This document shows, piece after piece, positions 52,090-63,913 of a stretch of DNA of 64,000 nt. The first letter of the stretch is position 1; each line of letters opens with the position of its first letter. The position numbers were made by a program, and so were the translations under genes. The notes beneath the pieces were generated by a model that ran no database searches, was not told the DNA's origin, and worked only from the letters and a program-made list of their open reading frames with translations. Source of the DNA: Pipra filicauda. Its lineage: Eukaryota > Chordata > Aves > Passeriformes > Pipridae. Where the stretch lies: positions 868,001 through 932,000 of the forward strand of contig NW_024104292.1 of the NCBI RefSeq assembly GCF_003945595.2, written 5' to 3'.

Positions 52090-52276
52090 TTCTAATATAG
52101 TCAAGTTACAACGTACTTAAATCCATAGGATAATGATGATCTTATTGAAAACATGGTACTAAAAATAAATGCTATTGGCAATGTGCCTAAATGCATTAAG
52201 CAACTAGTTGCAGATTTTAGTTTTAAGAAACTCATGGGTCATTACTTGGTTTTCTTTTCTTAATTGTGTGACTGGC

Positions 52277-52447
52277 TTAAGTATGTCTGCTTTGCTGTAT
52301 CCTGGCATGTTTTTTTAGAATATTTTCAGAATATCTTTGCAGCTCTTCAAGGTGCAAATTTAAACGTTCTTCAAACTCTCTTGCATGTTTATCTTCCTCT
52401 TGAAGGAACTTTTCTGTTGTTGCAAGGAAGGACATCTCATGGGGAGA
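52277..52447 (-). CDS. DEUP1: Deuterosome assembly protein 1, terminal coding exon
   Basis: In the minus sense the exon follows a good acceptor (attccttgttcag, then tctcccc) and encodes 56 residues ending at TAA (52,277-52,279). It starts in phase 0, and the upstream exon at 58,532-58,850 ends in phase 0. The sequence starts SPHEMSFLATTEKFLQEEDK and continues through a heptad-rich, acidic/basic helix (HLEELQRYSENILKKH) to the tail SRHT. This matches the conserved C-terminal domain of DEUP1 and its paralogue CEP63, where an LxxEE(E/D)xR...HIxEL helix ends the protein. In CEP63/DEUP1 this tail region takes part in binding CEP152. DEUP1 builds deuterosomes, the platforms that make many centrioles in multiciliated cells. 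Placement tail to tail with SMCO4 agrees with human gene order. Identification rests on remembered homology but is strong. Confidence 0.88.
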   Translation of the reverse strand, partial: SPHEMSFLATTEKFLQEEDKHAREFEERLNLHLEELQRYSENILKKHARIQQSRHT

Positions 52448-55400
52448 CTGAACAAGGAATAGAAAATCATGGTTAGTAAAAGCCAGCAAGTGCTACAACA
52501 TGTTTTCATTATCAAATTCTAGATGTGAAAAACATCTTGACCTATAGCAGCTAGTAACGCTATAACGCTTTACACCTCAGCAAGAAAACATGAAATCGGG
52601 CATAAATTTTTAAAGGCATCCATGTGCCTAAATGACATCAAGTGAACATGATGTTTGATTATCTCTGATATTCACAGCATTAGAATGTAGATTTAGGATT
52701 AAAAATTTAAATATTCCATTAGACAGAATTGTGCTGCTGCAGAACCTCTAAATTCTTTGGATCAGCTACAGGTTATGTTAGTTATTTGTATAATGTAGAC
52801 CAATGCAGAGGACAATAACCTTTTTTGGAATTACAAAATATAATTAGTGTTGGATACTGCTGATTGCCTCCTGGAATTTTAGCTCTGCTTCTGTGATGTG
52901 ATGCTTTCTGAGGAAAGGAAGAAAACCTATGCTCATTTCAGTACTATTAACTCCAAGCTCTGACATTCTGGAGAATGTACTAAATTTTATTCGCTGTAAG
53001 TAATTCAGCTGAAAAATCTTCTTTCCATTTAATGAGCATTTAGTAGCCTTAGACATAAACCATACCAAAAATCAGCCTTAAAATGGTTGTCATGGGATGC
53101 GGAGTTGTATGAAGCAAAGGACATTGAGTGAGTCTTTGCTGGAACAAGTTCTAAATTTTTAAGCAGCAATTTTTGTTAATTCTTTTGCTGATACTTAAGA
53201 TGCATTCATTGGAATGTCTTTATCAAAAGAAATATGAAATAGTTTTTCTTTGCCTAAAGATACTATGCTTGTTTAAATTCATTCAATGCTTATTTGTATA
53301 GATAAATACAGTTTTATGACATGAATTTTTAATATTTGACTAAGAAGAAAACTTAGTATAGTAGCTGTAATATTAAAAGAAAGATTATTTTCTATCTTTA
53401 TATGGTCATATATTGAGAAAAATAATTGGCATTTTTAATTTTAATTAAACCATATCTTAATAGTTTTAGTTACTGGTTGAGTTATTAGTCAACCAGTATT
53501 TTGGAATTTTGGGTTTTGCTTTTTCTAGAATTTAGAAAGGAGAGTTAATATCTCAGCACATCAAATAAGAATTCAACTATTCAAATGTTCTGTGCTAAAG
53601 GCCAATTTTATTACACCTGTAAGCTTTTACTCTAGGCTCCATTGTATCAAAGTGGGATATTCTGTATTTCCACAGCAACTAGAGACAGATTTGGGTTTTG
53701 TTTTCAATTTCGTTGAAAACTACCCTTTAGCAGCTTGTAAGTCCAAAAGATGCTAGGTAGAGAAATGCTTTAAAGCACCATTCTATTCAAACTCTTTGCA
53801 GGAGACTTTGAGATGAAATTTAGAGATTTCCTATAGGAAACCCCTTTTCTTTTTGAAGTACAGCAAGTAAGCGATAGCTGGAAATGAATTCTGAATTTAA
53901 TACCATCCTTCTAGAATGAGACAGGCTTCCTGATGTATAGGGCTCCTAAAATGAAATTCACAGATAAAGCAGAATCTTCCTTTTCTCAGTCCCTCCAAAT
54001 TAGTGTTTTACAAGGATGGGGGAGAAAAATTTGCCATGTACGAGTAAGAAACTCAAAGGTATTGGATCACTGTGTGCCACAACAGCCCTCTATCAATCTG
54101 TGCACTAGCAGGAATAAGAAAGAATGTCAGACTTCTAAAGTTTAAGAAACTGGAGGGACATCACCTGTCTTCTGGTTTTCTTTATAAACCCATGCATAAT
54201 TTCCCACCATAAATTATCAGTGTTTTCACATGAAGAGTTTTTTCTGAGATTCTGAATGCCATGGCCATAGGCACATGTATTCCTTCACGAGGATCACAAA
54301 TACATCTCTTTTTGATGTTAGGACTCACTGATAGGGTTGACAGTACTATTTTAAATTATTTGAAGAAGGCTTTTGTATTATGAAGAAGACATTAGATTTG
54401 GAGGCTTTACTTAAAGAATCACCATGTGTTTTGCTTACTGAATATCAGCTCTGAAATCACTGATTCAATACTGAGCAAATACTTGCAGTGAGAAGCATGA
54501 GAAACTGGGAAAATCTCAATTTGAAATATGAATTTAATAGGTGTCATCACCTAGAGAAAAAAAGTCATGTCAGACTTTTCCATATAGACAGCAGATTTAC
54601 ACAGGTGCTAATCTTTGGAAACACTGCATCAAGTTACAAGAGATCCTTAGAGATTCATTATAACAATGCTACAGTTACTGACTTGTCATTGGAAAGACTG
54701 GCCTCATGATCAAGCTACCTTCCTAAACTGCTTCCTTTGCTTCAACTGGTATTTACTTTGATGTGTTTCTTCTTGAAATACACTGTAAACTCCAAATGAG
54801 ACATTTCTGAATTCCCTCACAGTTGAGAAAAGAATGTTTATCACTTAGAATAAGCAGGTCATGGCTCCCCACTGAGGGTCAGACATCACAGACTATGATT
54901 TTAGATGGGTCCCTAATGCACTGTTTTTCATGCACTTTGAGAGAAGGTTTTATCTAAACAGGTCTAAAAGGCAACATTCCTTGTTAGCAACTACGCTTTG
55001 CTTTCCAAGCCTCTGGTCTGTTCTTTCATTACGTTCTTTATTGTCTTTACTTTTGGCATCTGAGGAAGAAAAACCATAAAGAAGCTGCTTTAATCCATGT
55101 CTCAGATGAGATTCATGGTCCCTAGTTTTGAATTTCTTTTCCTCAGATATCGTTTCTTTTATGTTTTTTGGTTTCCTAACAGGATCTGGATAGAAATGGG
55201 TTCATTGTTAAGCTTTCCATCTAAAAACATCCTTGTTTGGGTAATTAGGCAACAAGGACTCTACTTTTTCATTTCCACGCTGCAGCTGATCTCATATTTC
55301 TTTGGTGTATACCAGTAATGAGAACCACCTTTTTGCCTTATTATTTTCTGGAAATGAAGAAGTGCACCTGATAGAGATGCATATTTTTACATATGAAATA

Positions 55401-58400
55401 TGTCTTCTCCTTAAATAAGAACTATCCAAAGTGGTTATGCATTAACTCTGAATTGCTAGGGAGAAGCCCTTCAGGAAGGGACATTCTCTCTCAAAGACTG
55501 CCTAATTAATTTGCCTAGAGTTAATCTCTCATTTGCCCCATGAGTTGTCCCAGCATTCTTGGATGCGCCTTCAGCAGGGCAGCAAGAAAGTTTTAACACT
55601 TGGGATATTTTAGCATTTAGTGTTCAAATCATGAATGGTCAAACCCCAGTGTTATAGTCTTCTTATGCTTCGATGCTCCTACTTTCCAGGAAAGATTTTG
55701 TAATACTGGAAGTAGAAATTGGTCTGGCTAATTTTAGTCTCAGTGTGACTAAATGTTGGGGCTTTTGGGAGTAATTTCCTCTAACCCTACACTGCAATAC
55801 ATCTTAAGCAGCAGGTACAGATGTCTGTCTTAAACATGATTCTGCTCATATATGAAAATCAAATTTGAGATGGTTAGGAAATTGCTGAAGACTTTTAGAG
55901 GGCCTAAGTACCTAATCAGCTAGGTAAAAATAATACCTAAGAGTGAGAGGCATGGACTACAGCATGCCTCACAGTAGGATCACAACTGTCAAAATAATTC
56001 CTAATAATGTCCAGTGGTAGAATTTCCACAACTTTCCATTGCAATCTATTTATTAAGCAAGTTCCCATAATAATGCTAGAAAGTTTCCTAATGCCTAATT
56101 TAAATTTTCATTGCTCCAGCTCACGTCTTTCTTTTATTTCCAAGCCTTGAAAGCAAGAAAAAACATCTATCCAGCATCTGAAAAGAAACATGAGAAGGTA
56201 TTTGTGACTAAAAGATGAGGCAATCATTTTCTGAAATTGATCATTTCAGAAAGAGAGCGCAGCCCAAAGTGCTGTTCAGAGAAAAAGTATTTCCCTAGAT
56301 TTGGAAAGCGCTGAAACAAGAATTTTTGGGGTTATTGGGAAGCTCAGTGACTCCCAGCTGAGCTTCCTAGTTTATTCTAAGGCAAGAATTACTCTACACA
56401 TGTAACCTCTAAGTAAGTATGTCAAAGGGCAGAGGTTCCAGTGGAACATTTACTAATCTTTGTCTGAAGGCTCTCTACCAGGAGGAGAGATGTAAGTCTT
56501 TGTCTAAAGCCCAAGGGACTGGTTTTTTTCTTCCCTCAATACCGCAAGAGTAATCTTGGTATGTATCAGGACGTCACCTGGAAATCTGGTGTTTTCAATT
56601 TGTCCTACAAATATTCTTCAGAAAAATAGTGCCTTATAACATTTTCAGAAGTTTTGAATATACTGGAGATTTCACTTGGGTTCTGTCCTTGTGTCCTTTT
56701 CCCCACAAGTCTGGAAAACTCTGTCAAAGAACTCTGGTTTGCAACGTACTGTATCTTTTTTTCCCTCTTTCTCCTTGATGCATCGGCTTTCCATTTGAAC
56801 ACAGAACTCTAGAGTAACATACTGTTGAATGATTTCAGCACTAAAGCTGTGGTATCCAGTGTCAGCCTGAATGATGATTTTATTTCAGTGGTCTGAACCT
56901 GTACTTGCTTCAGTGCCACTGATTTGGACTTGGTCTCTGTACGGGAAATATCCCTTGCTTAACAGTTGACACCAACTGGAAAGTATTTTCCCTATAATCT
57001 AGTCAATTGTCTTAGCATTGACCCTGTCCTGAGTGCCAGCTGCAAAAGTGTCTCAGAATGGACATTTTTCCCAGGCTGGCTGAAAACAGAAGCTTAGGGG
57101 TCTCATGTCTCTGAAACTTCTGACAGAAAAGAACTGGTGTTTAGCAGACTCTTCTGAAAAAGTCCAAACAAGTCTTTTCATGATTAGCACTTTAAAGAGG
57201 AAAACTCTCAAGCCATGAGAAACCAAAAGCCATTTACTTAAAATTCCTGTGAAAAATAAGAATATAAAACTGGAAGTGCGGTCAAACACCCAGGACTACG
57301 TGGTTTTCACTGTTCTCAGGCTAGTGGGACACAGATGATGGGACCACAGTCAGTGAAGGGCTGCACTGCAATCCCTGCTTCCTAGGCAGGCCATTAGTAT
57401 GATGCTTCCTATCAACAGTGAGATTCCAGAATGTGGAAATAGTCTTCCAGCAGCCATGTCTCTGATAGGAAAGGATGTGTGTTTGCTTCCAAAGTGGACA
57501 GCAGAACTGGGATACAACAACAGCAGACTGCTTGAAGATGACTCTTGGTGTCATGATGCCTCTTCGCTCCTACTTTCAGGTGACAAGTGGCAAGAAAATT
57601 GCCTGTAAGTTCCCCCTAGTAAATGCTGAAATCTTCCCTGTTCTACAAGTTCAGCCACAGCCCTGCAGCTGAGGATCTCCTGGTTACAAAGATCCATGTA
57701 TCACAGCTGGGCAGAAGGATGTTGACAGTTCATTCCTTACCTTGTTAGTTCCAATACTTAATGATGGTAGAGTTCCGTGGTTTGAGGTCAGGAAAATAAG
57801 TGCTAAGTTTTCAAGTGCAAAAAAAATAGTGGCCTGTAGTGGAGGCCTAAGGAAGAATAGCAGATACTAAAGAAGAGGATAAAACTCAAAGAGAGATCTA
57901 AAGCCAAAGAATTACAGAAAGTTTTTTTTAAGTTGTCCTAGGCAAAGTGTAATTTGTACCACTTGTCATAGAGATTGACCATTTCCAGCCTATGAAGACT
58001 AAAAGAATGAATGCTGTGCTATTTCTCTTTCATTTTAAGGAAAATAAGGATTACAGCAGTTATAATTTCTGTTCCTTTTCAGATAAAATAGCTAACATAT
58101 AGAAAATAGTTGCTGTAATTCCTCTGATTTCATCCATCAATCAGATGCTGTAGAAACTTGACTTGTCTAACAGCACTTAAAAGCAGTAACTTTGCAGGTA
58201 TTATGGAAATACACTTAGAGCAGAGTGCTCTTACACAGGCAATATGATGCAAAGTGCCCCAATATAGAAGCCAATAAGCTAAAATTTAGAAATCTTTCTC
58301 ACAGTCACATAATGGCAGGTAGTTATCACCATCCTTATTAGAACAGAGGTATGGCTCAGTAGGGGATGTTTAATCTCCAGAAAAACTACATTTCTGTTAG

Positions 58401-58531
58401 GGTAAGATATTTCCATTTTTGCTGGGCACTGTATAAATAATAACAAGAGTGATCTAATTTTTGGCTCCTCCAAGGCTGCACTTGGTCCACAGATGGATTT
58501 TTGAGAATGTATGTGTTAAATAGTTACTTAC
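52448..58531 (-). other. DEUP1: DEUP1 last intron
   Basis: About 6.1 kb joining a phase-0 donor (TCA|GTAAGT, GT complement at 58,530-58,531) to the phase-0 acceptor at 52,448. No further coding exon is required by phase. A short frame near 52,844-53,068 with an acceptor-like site was examined and not accepted. It contains a perfect 10-bp hairpin at 56,228-56,252. No known transposable element was recognised. Confidence 0.65.
56228..56252. repeat. Perfect 10-bp inverted repeat
   Basis: tttctgaaat (56,228-56,237) and atttcagaaa (56,243-56,252) pair exactly around the loop tgatc. It lies in the DEUP1 last intron. Confidence 0.8.
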
Positions 58532-58850
58532 TGATAATTTGATTTCTTCTGATAATTTCATTTCTTCTCCACTGTAAGCAGGGCTCAGTAAACTGCCTGT
58601 TCTGCCCATTTTAGGATATGGCCCACCAAAGCCCAAAGGATACCCCACTAGTGGTGATGGAGATTTATAAACTATTTTCTTTTCATGACCTCTGTGAAGT
58701 GGATGAGAAGATACAATGCTATCACTTTTTGACCCAGTGATATTGCCTTGGCCATATAAAGCAGGACTGCGGTTTCTGTGGTATCCACTGGCAGTAAGCA
58801 TATCAGTCTGTTGACATTCCATTTCCCCTGCATCTTTATTTTGGAATGAT
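58532..58850 (-). CDS. DEUP1: Deuterosome assembly protein 1, penultimate coding exon
   Basis: The acceptor is a strong pyrimidine tract (tttttttttcttttag) at the high-coordinate side, and the donor is TCA|GTAAGT. The exon is 319 bases: one base finishing a codon, then 106 codons, ending in phase 0. It encodes SFQNKDAGEMECQQTD at its start and a serine/proline/glycine/tyrosine-rich linker (for example SPSPLVGYPLGFGGPYPKMG) ending EEIKLS. This precedes the conserved SPHEMSF of the last exon, where the mammalian protein likewise has a low-complexity linker just before an S-P-x-(D/E)-M-S-F motif. The linker itself is poorly conserved, so the assignment rests on splice signals, phase and position. 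Confidence 0.78.
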
Positions 58851-59746
58851 CTAAAAGAAAAAAAAATCAAAGCATGAAAACCAGTTAAAACTATTAAGCT
58901 ATCACAGCAAAGCCAAAGGTTTTTGTTTTCTTTGTTTACACAGTTTTGGTTATTTAGCTGTTCAAACTGCTTCATGCATGAAGTTGTGGGCATTACCAAG
59001 TTGCAGGAATTTAGCAACTTTCAACCTAAGTTACCATAAATGCCAGGGTGTGCATTCTCTCTCTGCTTCAGCTGTGACTTAAATCACCCTAATTTAAACC
59101 CTTTCAATGGAGCATAAATTGAGGAACCTTGCCTTGGCTGATATAACTGTGTCAGGACAAGAGCTAAAATACAAACTCACTTCAGGTATTAAGAATGCCA
59201 GTACTTCTTAAGTGTTTGTTACCCATCCTTTGCTAAAGGTTATAATTTCTTTAGCTTTTCAGTAGAACAAACTATGGAAGCACTCCTCAGCCATGTCCTA
59301 GCTTATAGTATGATAGGAACTACAGTGAATTTAGGCAAACAAATAGAGGAAATGAAATATGAAAGTGTGAGATTAGAGATAAAAACTGTTATCAGTGGTG
59401 GGATAATTAGTAAATTTTGATCTAATGTCACCTTCAACAACTATGTTCACATAGCTAGAATTTAGAATAAATAAATAAAAAAATATTACAGGAATATTTG
59501 ATCCTGCATTTTTACTGCAATGCTAATTTTGCCACTAATTTAATGACAACACTTTGGAGATTAATATAAAAAAATTAAATAGATTTTTTTAAAATAAACT
59601 TTCTAAAAAATTGTACAAGAACATGCTTTTGTAGCCATAAGTGAAATCTTCAAGCTTAAGAAAGAGTTTTTAAGTATTTTATGATGTTCTGTAACTCTTA
59701 TATCCTACTTAGAATGATCAGAATGATCAGAATTGATGTATTATAT

Positions 59747-59786
59747 GAGGTATATATATGTATTCATATGTATATATATGATGTAT
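59747..59786. repeat. Imperfect TA/TG microsatellite
   Basis: Repeated tatatatatg and gtattcatat units in DEUP1 intron sequence. Confidence 0.7.
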
Positions 59787-60273
59787 ACGTTTGTATTCAT
59801 TTGCAGTTCTGTAAAGCAAAAATTATTACAGATAACAGCAACTTAGAAAAAAAAGACAGCTATTTTCTTCCCATTCAAAATATTTTCTTTCCTGATAGTT
59901 AACTAAACAATTCTGATACAGTATTGATCAAAGAAGAATTTTGAGTCTAGCTTGGTCAAATGTCTGCTGAATTGCACTAATTATCAATGGCATAATTACT
60001 TCTATTATATATCAAAACATGCAAAAAATTTATTTCATATATTATAAATTTCTGTTAGAATATTTCTGACTGAGGTAAAAATTTCTATTGTACTGAGGCC
60101 TGTGCTTATGATGAAATTTTAATCTTGGGAGGTAACCACTAAAAGATGATAGCTGTTTGAGCACATTCTATCATTGCAAATATCCTAAAACACTTCAGTA
60201 ATTTGAAATGCAGCTATAAAAACTTTTAAAGAGCACATTCTCTGCCACTAAAATATAATTATTATAAATATTC

Positions 60274-60299
60274 AAAAGTATGCAGTGCTGCATACTTTT
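60274..60299. repeat. Perfect 12-bp inverted repeat
   Basis: aaaagtatgcag (60,274-60,285) and ctgcatactttt (60,288-60,299) are exact reverse complements separated by two bases. It lies about 160 bases 5' of the solo LTR in the DEUP1 intron. Confidence 0.8.
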
Positions 60300-60458
60300 T
60301 TTTCTTTTTAAATAAAAACAAGAACTTGCCAAGTGCAGGGAAAAGACTGTTTTCTGCAGAAAGATCACAACATCATTTTCTAATCTTAATTTAAATTATT
60401 TGGTGTTGGGAGAGGGTGGCTGTGCAGCCTTAATGCACCTGCTCATATATAAGCCCTT

Positions 60459-60988
60459 TGCTGGTTTTGCCTGGGGTAGAGTTAATTTTCTTCACAGTAG
60501 CTGGTATGGGGCTGTGTTTTGGATTTGTGCTGAAAACAGTGTTTTCATTACTGCTGAGCAGTGCTCACACAGAGTCAAGGCCTTTTCTGCTCCTTGCTCC
60601 ACTCCACCAGCAGGGAGTCTGGGGGTGCACAAGGAGTTGGGAAGGGACTCAGCCGGGACAGCTGATCCCAGCTGACTACAGAGATATTCCAGACCATATG
60701 ATGTCATGATCAGCAATAAAAAGCTGGGAGAAGGTTGGCTAGGCATCAGTTGGTGGGTGGTGAGCAGTGGCACCATGCAGCACTTGTTTTGTATGTTCTG
60801 ATTCTTATATCATTAGATTCTTATATCATTATTATTATTATTGTTATTTTCTCCTCCTTTTCTGTCCTATTAAACTGTATTTCAACACACAAATTTTACT
60901 TTATTTTATCCCAGTTCTTTCCCTGGCGGTGGGGGAGTGAATGAGCGACTGTGAGGTGTTTACCTGCCCACCAGGTTAAACCTGGACA
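60459..60988 (+). mobile_element. Solo LTR of an avian ERVL-like endogenous retrovirus
   Basis: About 530 bases of the same LTR family as 14,863-15,340. Diagnostic blocks in order: ctggttttgcctggggtaga, gttaattttcttcacagtag, ctggtatggggctgtgtttt, ctgctgagcagtgctcacac, then agggactcagccgggacagc, agatattccagaccatatga, a polyA signal (about 60,715) and a terminal ggttaaacctggaca ending at about 60,988. A 16-bp tandem duplication (60,801-60,831) runs into an ATT microsatellite. There is no internal retroviral sequence, so it is a solo LTR. It sits antisense to DEUP1 in an intron. It keeps more of the 5' end than the other copy, but the usual first bases of the family are not evident. Confidence 0.85.
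60801..60855 (+). repeat. 16-bp tandem duplication and ATT microsatellite inside the LTR
   Basis: attcttatatcattag is repeated at 60,801-60,816 and 60,817-60,831, then att units follow to about 60,850. The other LTR copy lacks this, so it arose after insertion or in a sublineage. Confidence 0.75.
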
Positions 60989-61171
60989 GCCCTGAAGCAT
61001 GAAACTGAGTATTCAATAAATGGACTGTGTAGAACAACTCAGAGAACTAATGAAGAACATATTTTTTCTCTGATTATAAAAGAAGCAATGATTAAGATAC
61101 TCTGAATGCTATGAGAAACCAAAATTATAAGCACAAAGCTATATTAATTATATTACTATAATTTTGTTATT

Positions 61172-61193
61172 ACTATAATAATAATAATAATAT
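61172..61193. repeat. (ATA)n microsatellite
   Basis: Consecutive ata units (ctataataataataataat) in DEUP1 intron sequence. Confidence 0.85.
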
Positions 61194-62950
61194 TAAACAT
61201 TCTAACATAAAAGTCTCTGAGACTATTCACCACATCTTCCAGTTTTCTAAATCACCTAAAATGTTTACCTTTATGGAGGCAGAGTTTTCTCCTTTCCTTC
61301 ACGTTCTCTTTACATAAACACACTCTACTCTTTGGGCACAGGAAAATACCTTTCTGCTTTTTTTTCCCCTCCCTATTTTAAAGTACATTCCAGATATTGT
61401 TTGGATGAAGGGCACAGTGAAAACCTGTCACAACTGAAGATAAATGGCATGAATAATAAAATCACAGATTTCATTTTTTTCATCTTGTGTTCTGACCTTT
61501 TTGGAGGTAGTTTTCTCTCTAAACTTATATACATATGAAATCTGTATGATCCATGTTCCTTTTTTCTCTTCAGAACTGCTTCTCTATGTGTTTAATAACA
61601 ATTATTACTGCTGTCTTATAGCTTACTTCATTAAGACCAGAATTTTCAGACTTGAGTGCCTCCAGTTATGGTAGCTCGTAGAACAGATACTGCTCCCTTG
61701 CGCCCCCCCCTCCCCTGTCCCCAAAATAAAGGACTGATTTTTTAAATGAACTCCACTTCCTCCTGTAATCCACGCTGGGGCTGCTTGGTATTTTTGAAAA
61801 TCATGACACTTACCCTGAGGTACTTTGATATGGATACTATGCCTTTACTTTGGACAGTGTTTACAGCTGGGGTTTAAATTTCTATCAGTTCAGTGCAAAA
61901 TAATATCTAAGACCAGAGATCTACTACACAAATGTACAAGTAGGCAAATATCTGCAAATTTTTAAAAAACTGTCCACTTGTTAAGACTAGCAATGCAAAT
62001 ACACTATAACTGCAGTTGAGTAATTCATGTTTTCAGTGGGATTACTTCATAGGGTATTTAACATGTACACATACTGCACAAAAATAATATCACTGTCGAC
62101 GTGGTGACATATGGGACAAGAAGCAAAAGAATTATGTCCTGACAAAGGGAATTTATATAAACAGGCATCATCTTTCCAGTCTCGTATATAAAATCAGCCT
62201 AGTCCCTATGCAGTCAATGACTTCAAAACAAATTCCTTGCACAACCTGTGCTGGTTGACATAACTAGTCTTGAGAAAGAAAACAACAGATCTTTAATGAC
62301 CAGAATGTCTTCAAGAAATTGTGTTGATGCTTCTACCTTGCAAGTCTAACTGCTAGCTACATTTTAAAAATGGATAAAAAGTATTTTCATGAAGAGATTG
62401 TTTTCACTGCTTCCACTTTATCTATTGCAATAACTGATACAGTGGTGAGTGTGACTAAGAGTGTGTGACCTCCAAAGGGTGGTGAAAACCTCCTTATCAC
62501 AGATACTCCACTGTCAACACACATCATTTAAGCAATCCCCAGCTACCTTAGCTGAACCATTCAGTTCTTGCCTTTACCCTTCACTTCTGCCATATGATGA
62601 AAGTGCACTCTGGCTTGACCCATTATGTATTTTGTGCATATTTTTATGGTAAATAGGTAGCTTTTCATTTGGGAACTCACATGCATGTTTTAATTTTGGA
62701 AGAAACAAACTAAACACATCAGCTTCATCAGAGAAAGTCCTCTTCAACCATGCCAAAATATAAATCAACTGTATGTGGTCAAGGTCTAAATAAAGGATTG
62801 AAATCTTGAGGTTGGGGAAAGCTTATGTAAATGGCAATTAGAAGTAATGCAATTATCATATAAGAGAACAGTATTTAATTGAGGTGGTTACAGGTAGAAT
62901 GTGGGCACAGTCCTTTTTTAGCAAAAAGATGCTATTCCTGCATATCTTAC

Positions 62951-62978
62951 TTTGTAATGTTTAGAAATTCACTGTACA
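62951..62978 (-). other. DEUP1: Candidate 28-base DEUP1 exon
   Basis: In the minus sense a very strong acceptor (gatttcttctttctttcag) is followed by 28 bases and a donor-like GTAAGATATG. Read with two bases completing an upstream codon, it gives YSEFLNIT plus two bases that join in frame to the 58,532-58,850 exon (making a lysine before SFQNKD). The other two frames hit stops. It would need an upstream exon that ends with one spare base. The exon is very small and has no remembered match in the mammalian protein, so it may be fortuitous. Confidence 0.25.
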
Positions 62979-63137
62979 CTGAAAGAAAGAAGAAATCGTA
63001 TTGCTTTTTAAATTGCCAACATAACTTCCTGGAATTTCCTATGTTTTCTTTAGAGGTCTCGTTTCTAAGTCATCATGGTGCCCATACCCAGGATTCCAGT
63101 ACTGATTGAGAGATATGACTGAAAAATACCGTAGAGA

Positions 63138-63151
63138 ATATATATATATAT
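63138..63151. repeat. (TA)7 microsatellite
   Basis: An uninterrupted at/ta run in DEUP1 intron sequence. Confidence 0.85.
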
Positions 63152-63913
63152 CCCTCCCTTGCACAAACACCATGTTTTCTATTTTTTTACTATGTAAAAA
63201 AAGTTTTTGTGCCCTTTCTCCAGTGCCATAATTACCATGGAAACAGAACTGCAAATTAAACCAGAAATAACAGGGTTTATGCTCACAATAAAATAAACAT
63301 ACCCCAGATTTTAACTCAACCAACATCAATTCTCTGGTTTATCTGCATATATTTGATGATTGAAAATTTAATTTTAGTTTTCTGGGAAAATCTTGAGGTA
63401 GTCCCCTGTCTGGGAACTGAGAACTGACAGTATAGAGAGGGCCCAATCTTAAATAGACTGGCTGGCTGATGTGCATATACAGTACATATGAAATTTGCAG
63501 ATTTTTGGAAATCTGTGTATGTATTTATTTAGCTAGATAGCTTTTAATTTAGGAATTCAAATGTGTGGTTTAGATCCTGAAAACTAGGCTCAGTATATCT
63601 GTTTGATCGTATCAATTATAATTTATATCGTGTTCTGTAGTGTGGCTAAGATTTCTGCTATGGGAAAGGTTAACTCTCCCAGTTTTGGTTCAACATTGGT
63701 CTTCAATGGCTATGAAATCAAAATCTTGCAAATTACGTGCATAGTTCTATTGTCTCATACATGTACATTCTCATAAATGAAATTTCACAGTCCCTTATGT
63801 ACAATTGTAAATTCTGAGGAAATGGGAAAAATTCTATTTTTTTCTCACTTGAGAAGAGTGGAAGCATGAGCAAAAATTGCACTGACCAATTTTGGTGAAG
63901 TTATGAGACTTAC

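Noticed and set aside
52844..53068. Possible extra DEUP1 exon (minus strand, ending HHITEAELKFQEAISSIQH)
   Set aside because: There is an acceptor-like site (cttcctttcctcag), but the frame ends in a stop after about 20 codons. Inserting it would replace the well-conserved C-terminus, and the flanking exons already join in phase 0.
59180..59270. Donor-like GAA|GTGAGT on the minus strand
   Set aside because: The preceding sequence has in-frame stops in the phase required to join the known DEUP1 exon.
61814..61866. 53-base minus-strand open segment with a consensus donor (CAGG|GTAAGT)
   Set aside because: It ends in phase 0, its acceptor has a poor pyrimidine tract, and the translation (VNTVQSKGIVSISKYLR) does not resemble DEUP1. 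It cannot donate the two bases the next exon needs.
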